From contig NZ_CAJYGK010000036.1 of assembly GCF_913773725.1 (NCBI RefSeq), positions 1 through 38,284 of the forward strand: DNA of 38,284 nucleotides, in the 5' to 3' direction. Shown piece by piece: positions 33,261 through 38,284 of the stretch. Position numbers and translations under genes: made by a program. This stretch comes from an uncultured Aquabacterium sp. GTDB taxonomy: Bacteria > Pseudomonadota > Gammaproteobacteria > Burkholderiales > Burkholderiaceae_C. Every line of letters begins with the position of its first letter. Position 1 is the stretch's first letter. The notes under the pieces are model-generated. The model was not told the DNA's origin. It saw only the letters and a program-made list of their open reading frames with translations, and made no database searches.

Positions 33261-34064
33261 ATGCCTGCCAAAGTGGTCTTCATCGGCGCCGGCCCCGGTG
33301 AGGCCGACCTCATCACGGTGCGCGGCAGCCGGCTGCTGGCCCAGGCGCACGCCGTGCTGTTCGACGCCCTGGCCGACCCGGCGCTGCGCGACCTCGCACC
33401 CCAGGCGGACTGGATCGACGTCGGCAAACGCGGTTTTTCCGGCAAGGACGGCAGCGACTTCAACGGCCAGACGCGGATCAACCGCCTGCTGGTCGAGCAC
33501 TCGCTGGCGGTCGGGGCCATTCACGGTGAACGGGGGCTGGTGGTGCGCCTCAAGGGCGGCGATCCCAGCCTGTTCGGCCGGCTCGAAGAAGAGTTGCACG
33601 CCCTGCGCGACGCAGGCATCGCGTCCGAGGTGGTGCCGGGTGTGACTTCGGCGCTGGCGGCCGCAGCCGCCACACAACGGCCGCTGACCCGGCGCGGCAC
33701 CGGGCGCAGCGTGAGCTTCACCACCGCCATGACCCGCACCGGCGATCTGCAATGCGGCATGGGCCCCGGCCAGCGGGCGGACACCGAGGTGTTCTACATG
33801 GCAGGCAGGCAGCTCGAACCGTTGAGCAAAGGGCTGCTGGACGCCGGATGGCCCGGCATCACCGAGGTCAGCGTGGTTTCACGTGCAGGCTGGCCCGACA
33901 TGCGCCACAGTGTGCACACCGTGGCCACGCTCGGCGACGCCAGCGCCGTGCACGCGGGACGCCCGACCCTGGTCATCGTTGGCGCCGGCGCCACAGACAT
34001 TCCTGATCAACCTTTGACCCACATCCCGATTTGCGGCGAAAGCGCATCGGGTTCCGAGGGCTGA
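33261..34064 (+). CDS. cobA: Uroporphyrinogen-III C-methyltransferase (siroheme synthesis)
   Basis: SAM-dependent enzyme adding methyls at C2 and C7 of uroporphyrinogen III to give precorrin-2, on the way to siroheme for CysI. The 267-residue product contains the SUMT motifs VVFIGAGPGEADLITVRG, VVRLKGGDPSLFGR, VVPGVTSALAAAAA and TRRGTGRSVSFTTAM. It lacks the N-terminal dehydrogenase/ferrochelatase part of the CysG fusion, so precorrin-2 oxidation and iron insertion need another protein. ATG 33261 is chosen because it begins the conserved fold; GTG 33237 gives eight extra residues. Its place after cysDN ties it to supply of siroheme to sulfite reductase. Confidence 0.93.
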   Translation: MPAKVVFIGAGPGEADLITVRGSRLLAQAHAVLFDALADPALRDLAPQADWIDVGKRGFSGKDGSDFNGQTRINRLLVEHSLAVGAIHGERGLVVRLKGGDPSLFGRLEEELHALRDAGIASEVVPGVTSALAAAAATQRPLTRRGTGRSVSFTTAMTRTGDLQCGMGPGQRADTEVFYMAGRQLEPLSKGLLDAGWPGITEVSVVSRAGWPDMRHSVHTVATLGDASAVHAGRPTLVIVGAGATDIPDQPLTHIPICGESASGSEG

Positions 34065-34080
34065 GCGCGGCCCCTGCCGC

Positions 34081-34086
34081 TAAAAT
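34081..34086 (+). promoter_or_regulatory. Possible -10 element upstream of the ferredoxin gene
   Basis: TAAAAT matches TATAAT at five of six positions, 35 bases before the ferredoxin ATG, in the gap after the methyltransferase stop. No good -35 lies at 17 bases. It suggests that the ferredoxin gene can be transcribed independently of the cys genes. Confidence 0.3.
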
Positions 34087-34121
34087 CCGCCCCGTCATAC
34101 AACCGTTACAAGAGACCTGAC

Positions 34122-34445
34122 ATGACCCACGTCGTCACCGAAGCCTGCATCCGCTGCAAATACACCGACTGTGTGGACGTGTGCCCGGTGGACTGCTTCC
34201 GCGAAGGCCCGAACTTCCTGGTGATCGATCCGGACGAGTGCATCGACTGTGCCGTCTGCATCCCCGAGTGCCCGGCCAACGCCATCGTCCCCGAAGAAGA
34301 CGTGCCGGGCAACCAGCAGAACTACATCCAGCTGAACGCCGACCTGGCCAAGGTGTGGCCCAGCATCACCAAGCGCAAGGACCCGCTGCCCGACGCGGAT
34401 GAGTGGAAGGACAAGGTCGGCAAGCTCGACCAGTTGATCCGCTGA
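34122..34445 (+). CDS. fdxA: 7Fe-8S type ferredoxin FdxA
   Basis: Small electron carrier of 107 residues. The N-terminal half holds two cluster regions: [19 protein letters not shown] (Cys pattern of a 3Fe-4S/4Fe-4S pair) and [17 protein letters not shown] (CxxCxxCxxxCP). The C-terminal half is the acidic, Trp-containing extension typical of the FdxA group ([20 protein letters not shown]). ATG 34122 is the first Met. It is followed after 14 bases by the reductase gene. A role as electron donor to sulfite reductase is inferred from location; FdxA also supplies other pathways. Confidence 0.96.
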   Translation: MTHVVTEACIRCKYTDCVDVCPVDCFREGPNFLVIDPDECIDCAVCIPECPANAIVPEEDVPGNQQNYIQLNADLAKVWPSITKRKDPLPDADEWKDKVGKLDQLIR

Positions 34446-34459
34446 GGCGCGAGCACGCG

Positions 34460-35560
34460 ATGACGGACACCGACGCGGTTGTGATCGGTGCAGGCCCGGT
34501 GGGCTTGTTCCAGGTCTTTCAGCTCGGTCTGCTGGGACTCCGTGCCCATGTCATCGATGTGCTGCCCGAACCGGGTGGACAGTGCGTTGCGCTGTACCCC
34601 GACAAACCGATCTATGACGTTCCCGGCGTGCCTCGCTGCACAGGCCGGGAATTGACGCGCCTGCTTCTCACGCAGGCGCAGCCGTTTCTGCCCGCCCTCG
34701 CACCGGCTTCGACCGATGCACGCGGACCGGGTGCCTCCGGCTCGAGCCCCTATGCCAACGTGCACCTGGGTCAGCAGGTGGCCGGGTTGGCCCGCGCTGA
34801 AGACGGGCGCTGGCTGGTCACGTCCAGCCGCGGGCTGCAGTGGCGCGCCCGCGCCGTGTTCGTGGCTGCCGGGGCTGGCGCCTTCGTGCCCCGCAGCCTG
34901 AATCTGCCCGGGCTGCAGGATGCGGGCAACGTCCACTTCCACGTCCCCGAAGCCGGCGCCCTGCCGTGGGCCGGACAGCATGTGGTGGTGGCCGGTGGGG
35001 GCGATGAAGCCTTGGCGTCGGTCGTGTCGCTGGCAAACGAGACCGACCCGGCGCGCCGCCCCGCGCGGCTCACCTTGCTGCATCGCCGCGAGGTGTTTCA
35101 GGCCGAGCCCGAACTGGATGCGGCCGTTCGCGCGCTGATCGCAGAGGGACGTGTGGCGCTGTGCGTCGGCATGCCCACCGAGGCCCAAGTGGCCAAGGCC
35201 ACCGTCGAATCGCTGGCCATCCTCTCCCCCGACGAGACGCACCATCCGCTGCCGCTGGATCACCTGCTGGTCCGCCAGGGCATGAGCCCCAAACTGGGCC
35301 CACTGACCGACTGGGGGATGGCCCTGGAGCGCAAGCAGATCGTGGTCGACACGGGCACGTTCGAGACCTCACTGCCGCAGGTTTATGCCGTGGGCGACAT
35401 CAACACCTACCCGGGCAAGAAGCGCCTGCTGCTGTGCGGTTTCCACGAGGCCACGATGGCGGCGCATGCCGCTGCCGCGGCCCTGAACCCCGGTTCGCCC
35501 CAGCATCTGCTCTACACGACGACCAGCCCTTTGCTGCGCGAGCGGCTGGGCGTCGCGTAA
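34460..35560 (+). CDS. Ferredoxin-NADP reductase (thioredoxin reductase-like type)
   Basis: FAD-dependent NAD(P)H oxidoreductase of 366 residues. The FAD Rossmann motif is VVIGAGPVGLFQ at the N-terminus, followed by LPEPGGQCVALYPDKPIYD, the NADPH-binding motif VVVAGGGDEALASV in the middle and VYAVGDINTYPGKKRLLLCG with GFHEATMAAHAAAAAL at the C-terminus. It has no redox-active CxxC, which separates it from thioredoxin reductase and fits the TrxR-like ferredoxin-NADP reductase group (YumC type). ATG 34460 lies 14 bases after fdxA, so the two form a natural pair. An insertion rich in Ala, Ser and Pro is visible near residues 82-98. Confidence 0.88.
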   Translation: MTDTDAVVIGAGPVGLFQVFQLGLLGLRAHVIDVLPEPGGQCVALYPDKPIYDVPGVPRCTGRELTRLLLTQAQPFLPALAPASTDARGPGASGSSPYANVHLGQQVAGLARAEDGRWLVTSSRGLQWRARAVFVAAGAGAFVPRSLNLPGLQDAGNVHFHVPEAGALPWAGQHVVVAGGGDEALASVVSLANETDPARRPARLTLLHRREVFQAEPELDAAVRALIAEGRVALCVGMPTEAQVAKATVESLAILSPDETHHPLPLDHLLVRQGMSPKLGPLTDWGMALERKQIVVDTGTFETSLPQVYAVGDINTYPGKKRLLLCGFHEATMAAHAAAAALNPGSPQHLLYTTTSPLLRERLGVA

Positions 35561-35563
35561 AAT
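35558..35563 (+). promoter_or_regulatory. -10 element for the TPP-riboswitch transcript
   Basis: TAAAAT (five of six to TATAAT) overlaps the reductase stop and lies six bases before the TPP riboswitch, predicting transcription start at the riboswitch 5' edge. TTGCTG at 35531-35536 is the nearest -35-like hexamer, 21 bases upstream, which is longer than ideal. Confidence 0.45.
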
Positions 35564-35568
35564 CGCGG

Positions 35569-35655
35569 TTCCGCTGGGGGTGCCCGCCGATTCAAAGGCG
35601 CGGGCTGAGAGAGTCCCTTCGAACCTGAACGAGGTCATGCTCGCGTAGGAAAGCT
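35569..35655 (+). ncRNA. TPP riboswitch (THI element)
   Basis: The conserved elements appear in order: GGGGGTGCCC (35576-35585), a variable P3 hairpin (GCCCGCC with GGCGCGGGC), GGCTGAGA, GTCCCTTCGAACCTGA, a P5 stem CGAG-GTCATG-CTCG and GCGTAGGAA. Short pairing of TTCC (35569-35572) with GGAA (35648-35651) can close P1. It lies between a -10 element and a TonB-dependent receptor gene, so thiamine pyrophosphate should repress the receptor. Confidence 0.95.
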
Positions 35656-35684
35656 GGTGGTCTGCCACAACAGGTCGCGCACAT

Positions 35685-35713
35685 CCGTGCCGGCCCGCGG
35701 CAGGCTGGCACGG
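35685..35713 (+). promoter_or_regulatory. GC-rich hairpin downstream of the riboswitch
   Basis: CCGTGCC (35685-35691) and GGCACGG (35707-35713) form a perfect 7-bp stem around a GC-rich 15-base loop, 30 bases after the aptamer. No T-run follows. It may form part of the expression platform, for example a Rho-dependent termination region or a ribosome-access structure. Confidence 0.4.
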
Positions 35714-35800
35714 GCCCCGACGGCCCATGGACTCTTCTGGTCGCCCCCTGTTTGACGACCGATGTCCGAGCCGGTGCCCTGGTGCACCGCACGCCACGCC

Positions 35801-38002
35801 ATGCCCACCTCTGTTCACGCCGCCCGCCACGCTGCCCCGGCCGCCCTTCGTCCGCCCCGACCCACGGCCCTTGCCTCTGCTGCCTTGCTGGCCTGCTTGC
35901 TGCAGGCTGCGCAGGCGCAGCAGGTGGCCGAGGACGCCACCGTTCAGGCTGTGGGGGTGAGCGCGCCCGCCATCAAACGCAGCGCCAAGGCCAGCATCGT
36001 CGGTCTGGGCGACCTGCCTGCATGGGAAACGCCCGCCCAGGCGCAGACCTTCTCGAGCGACGTGCTGCGGGACGCGTTCGTCACCCGGCTGGCCGACCTG
36101 ACGCGGCTGGATGCGAGCACCACCGACTCGTACAACACCGTGGGCTATTGGGACTACCTGACGGTGCGGGGTTTCACGCTCGACAACGCCTACAACTACC
36201 GCCGCGAAGGCCTGCCCGTGAATGCCGAGACCCGGCTGCCACTGGAGAACAAGTCGGCCGTGGAGCTGTTCAAGGGCACCAGCGGCATTCAGGCCGGGGT
36301 GAGTGCCCCGGGAGGGCTGGTCAACCTGCTGGTGAAACGTCCCGAGGGACGCGTGCACAGCGCTTTCTTCTCGGTGAACGACGCCGGTGAGGCGCGCGCC
36401 GCGGTGGACGTGGGCGGCCGGTTCGGCCCGGAGCGCAGCCTGGGGTTGCGGGTGAACGCCGCCGTGGCCCGCCTGAACACGCAGATCGACAACACCGAGG
36501 GCCACAGCCGGCTGCTGTCGGTCGCCACCGACTGGCGCCTGTCACGCGACACCCTGATCGAGCTGGAACTGGAAGACAGCTGGCAGAGCCAGCCCAGCGT
36601 GGCGGGCTTGAGCCTGTTGGGCGACCGGCTGCCATCCTCACGCACGTTCAGCCGCAAGCTGAACCTGAACAACCAGCCATGGAGCCAGCCGGTGCAGTTC
36701 GAGGGCCGCACGGGCACCCTGCGCTGGACGCAGAACCTCCAGGCGGGCTGGAGATCGGCCGTGACGTATGGGGAGCAGCATCTGCGCTCGAATGACCGCG
36801 CGGCGTTTCCTTTCGGCTGCTATGAGGGGGCAACCGAGACGTACTATTACAGCGCCTGCCCGAACGGCGACTACGACCTGTACGACTACCGCTCCGACAA
36901 CGAGCGCCGGATCACCCGTTCACTGCTGGCGCAACTCGAAGGCCGCTTCGACCTCGCGGGCATTGAGAACAACGTGCGCTTCGGTCTCCTGCGCTCGCTG
37001 TATCGCACGTCACTCAAACCTCAGGCCTACAACTATGTGGGCACACTCAACGTGCTGACAGGCCCTTACGAGCCGACGGTTGCCGCCCCGGAGATGGACG
37101 ACGCGAGCCCGAACCGCTGGGAAAACTCCACGGAGCTCTCGGTGCAGGACCACGTGCGTCTGGCCCCGAACTGGCAGGCCTGGGTGGGCGTGCGCCACAC
37201 CAGCCTGAGCCGCCACAGCCAGGAGACCGACGGGGCCAAGGACACCTACATCGACCAGACCCTCAACACCCCGTGGGCCGCGCTGGGATGGACGCTCGCG
37301 CCGCAGACCCAGGCCTATGTGAGCTGGGGCGAAGGCGTGGAGACCAAGGCGGCGCCGCGCAATGCCGCCCTGGCGAACGCCGGCCAGATCCTGCCGGCCG
37401 CCAAGAGCCGACAGACCGAAGTCGGTGTGAAGGGGCAGTACAGCGCCGGACGCGTGAGCGCCCAATGGGGTGCCAACCTGTTCCAGACGCTGCGACCGCT
37501 GGCCGAGACCATTGACAGCACCTTCCGCTACAACGGCGATGCCCGCCACCGTGGTCTCGAAGGCTTCTGGCAAGGCCGCGTCGGCCCGTGGGGCCTGGCG
37601 GCCAGCGCCATGGTGCTGGATGCCGAGCGCCGCGGCAGCACGGACGGCACCGTAAACGGGAAACAGCCAGTGAACGTCCCGGAGCGCACGGTGAAGGTGT
37701 CGGGCAGCCACACCTGGGGCCTGCCGGTGCCGCTGACGGTGCAGGCCGACGTGGTACACGAGGGCAGCCGCTGGGTGGACACCGCCAACACGGTGCGCCT
37801 GCCGGCCTGGACGCGACTGGATCTTGGCGTGCGCGCTGTGCAGGGGCGGGAGGCCCTGCGCACCGTCACCTGGCGACTGAACGTGGCCAACGTGTTCGAC
37901 AAGCGTGGCTGGCGTGAGGCACCGTCGATGTTCGGCGGACACACCTATCTGTTTCCGATCCTGGGACGCACAGTGACCGCCTCGGCCCAGATCGACTTCT
38001 GA
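35801..38002 (+). CDS. TonB-dependent outer-membrane receptor, probably for thiamine or a precursor
   Basis: Outer-membrane 22-strand barrel with an N-terminal plug that imports ligands using TonB. The product is about 733 residues: signal peptide ending LLQAAQAQQ, a plug domain (about 60-200: YLTVRGFTLDNAYNYRREGL, KSAVELFKGTSGIQAGVSAP, GGLVNLLVKRPEG) of the siderophore-receptor type, then the barrel, ending with the aromatic C-terminus TASAQIDF required by the assembly machinery. The TPP riboswitch upstream, not Fur, points to thiamine-type ligands. ATG 35801 gives a better signal peptide than ATG 35762, which adds 13 residues; neither has a clear ribosome site. No inner-membrane partner is in the window. 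Confidence 0.9.
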   Translation: MPTSVHAARHAAPAALRPPRPTALASAALLACLLQAAQAQQVAEDATVQAVGVSAPAIKRSAKASIVGLGDLPAWETPAQAQTFSSDVLRDAFVTRLADLTRLDASTTDSYNTVGYWDYLTVRGFTLDNAYNYRREGLPVNAETRLPLENKSAVELFKGTSGIQAGVSAPGGLVNLLVKRPEGRVHSAFFSVNDAGEARAAVDVGGRFGPERSLGLRVNAAVARLNTQIDNTEGHSRLLSVATDWRLSRDTLIELELEDSWQSQPSVAGLSLLGDRLPSSRTFSRKLNLNNQPWSQPVQFEGRTGTLRWTQNLQAGWRSAVTYGEQHLRSNDRAAFPFGCYEGATETYYYSACPNGDYDLYDYRSDNERRITRSLLAQLEGRFDLAGIENNVRFGLLRSLYRTSLKPQAYNYVGTLNVLTGPYEPTVAAPEMDDASPNRWENSTELSVQDHVRLAPNWQAWVGVRHTSLSRHSQETDGAKDTYIDQTLNTPWAALGWTLAPQTQAYVSWGEGVETKAAPRNAALANAGQILPAAKSRQTEVGVKGQYSAGRVSAQWGANLFQTLRPLAETIDSTFRYNGDARHRGLEGFWQGRVGPWGLAASAMVLDAERRGSTDGTVNGKQPVNVPERTVKVSGSHTWGLPVPLTVQADVVHEGSRWVDTANTVRLPAWTRLDLGVRAVQGREALRTVTWRLNVANVFDKRGWREAPSMFGGHTYLFPILGRTVTASAQIDF

Positions 38003-38020
38003 TCCGCCGACCGCCCCCTG

Positions 38021-38054
38021 TTGCATCTGGCTCACAAGGCTGGTTGCATCTGGC
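38021..38054 (+). repeat. 11-bp direct repeat before the tRNA genes
   Basis: TTGCATCTGGC occurs at 38021-38031 and again at 38044-38054. It lies in the gap after the receptor gene and has no visible function. It may be a duplicated relic or chance. Confidence 0.45.
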
Positions 38055-38071
38055 CCGGACAGGCCCGCGCG

Positions 38072-38101
38072 TTGCTGGGCCGTTCAAAACAATGTTATAG
38101 T
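38072..38101 (+). promoter_or_regulatory. Sigma-70 promoter of the tRNA-Asn genes
   Basis: TTGCTG (38072-38077, four of six) and TATAGT (38096-38101, five of six) are separated by 18 bases, predicting a start near 38108, about 54 bases before the first tRNA. The sequence between has TCTCGGTCTCGG, a short repeat. Confidence 0.6.
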
Positions 38102-38161
38102 CTCGGTCTCGGTTGTTGAGCACGCCAGCAATGAAGTGCCCCGCAACCTGAACCGACATAT

Positions 38162-38237
38162 TCCCCGATAGCTCAGTCGGTAGAGCGCCGGACTGTTAAT
38201 CCGTAGGTCCCTGGTTCGAGCCCAGGTCGGGGAGCCA
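38162..38237 (+). tRNA. tRNA-Asn (anticodon GTT)
   Basis: A complete 76-base cloverleaf. Acceptor TCCCCGA pairs with TCGGGGA, the D arm is AGCTCAGTCGGTAGAGC, the anticodon loop CTGTTAA carries GTT (38195-38197), and the T arm has GGTTCGAGCC. The discriminator is G and the CCA end is encoded (38235-38237). Confidence 0.98.
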
Positions 38238-38252
38238 AAAATTCGATTCGAT

Positions 38253-38284
38253 TCCCCGATAGCTCAGTCGGTAGAGCGCCGGAC
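38253..38284 (+). tRNA. Second tRNA-Asn, cut by the window edge
   Basis: The last 32 bases are identical to the first 32 bases of the preceding tRNA-Asn (TCCCCGATAGCTCAGTCGGT and on), so this is a tandem copy. The spacer is only 15 bases and contains ATTCGATTCGATT. The anticodon lies outside the window, so identity is inferred from the exact 5' match. Confidence 0.88.

Noticed and set aside
35590..35960. Small leader-peptide-like frames after the TPP riboswitch
   Set aside because: No ribosome sites, Pro/Arg-rich out-of-frame translations of the receptor's 5' end; no sign of attenuation codons.
1..38284. Mobile elements, prophage, CRISPR arrays, defence or toxin-antitoxin genes
   Set aside because: I looked for transposase or integrase motifs, terminal repeats, regularly spaced repeats and small paired genes and found none; gene order and composition look like core chromosome throughout.

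Overview
The window is high-GC, densely packed chromosomal DNA of a betaproteobacterium, most likely order Burkholderiales (Comamonadaceae / Sphaerotilus-Leptothrix-like). I infer this from the gene content and order (cysS, TPR protein, L,D-transpeptidase, two cyclophilins, lpxH; fnr and hemN beside a cbb3 oxidase cluster; a sulfate assimilation block without cysJ) and from protein character, not from a database search. I see no insertion sequence, prophage, CRISPR array or plasmid function.

Layout. 1-4221 (minus): cysS, an AlkA-type DNA glycosylase, accA and tilS, tightly packed with overlapping stop/start codons; tilS runs off the left edge. 4512-8844 (plus): an envelope operon of a secreted TPR protein, an L,D-transpeptidase-family protein, a secreted cyclophilin, a cytosolic cyclophilin and lpxH. 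Most junctions are 4-base overlaps. 8938-11609 (minus): clpS-clpA behind a sigma-32-like promoter. 11957-12250 (plus): a cold-shock protein; 12355-13608 (minus): icd, the two separated by a bidirectional terminator.

13756-25208 is a microaerobic respiration block: a DsbD_2/TauE-like membrane protein and hemN (minus), fnr (plus), then on the minus strand, in transcription order, ccoI, ccoS, ccoN, ccoO, ccoQ (45 aa), ccoP, ccoG, a short ccoH and a small two-TM protein. FNR-type dyads lie between hemN and fnr, inside the end of ccoS in front of ccoN, and between ccoP and ccoG. FNR probably ties together the oxidase, its copper and Fe-S assembly factors, and anaerobic haem synthesis.

25329-26709: a secreted DUF192 protein and a patatin-like lipoprotein. 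26820-35560 (plus) is a sulfate assimilation block: a TauE/SafE permease, cysI, a DUF934 protein, an Fe-S type cysH (APS reductase), cysD, cysN, a siroheme methyltransferase, a 7Fe-type ferredoxin and a ferredoxin-NADP reductase. No cysJ or cysC is present, so the inferred route is sulfate to APS to sulfite to sulfide, with the sulfite step probably driven by ferredoxin. 35569-38002: a TPP riboswitch ahead of a TonB-dependent outer-membrane receptor, pointing to thiamine or thiamine-precursor uptake. 38162 to the end: two tandem tRNA-Asn genes, the second cut by the window edge.

Most of the window is conserved core genome. I found no wholly new system. The items most worth checking are regulatory (the FNR dyads, the sigma-32-like clpSA promoter, the inverted repeats before the sulfur block) and functional inferences (ferredoxin-driven CysI, the permease as a sulfate importer, the riboswitch-controlled receptor).
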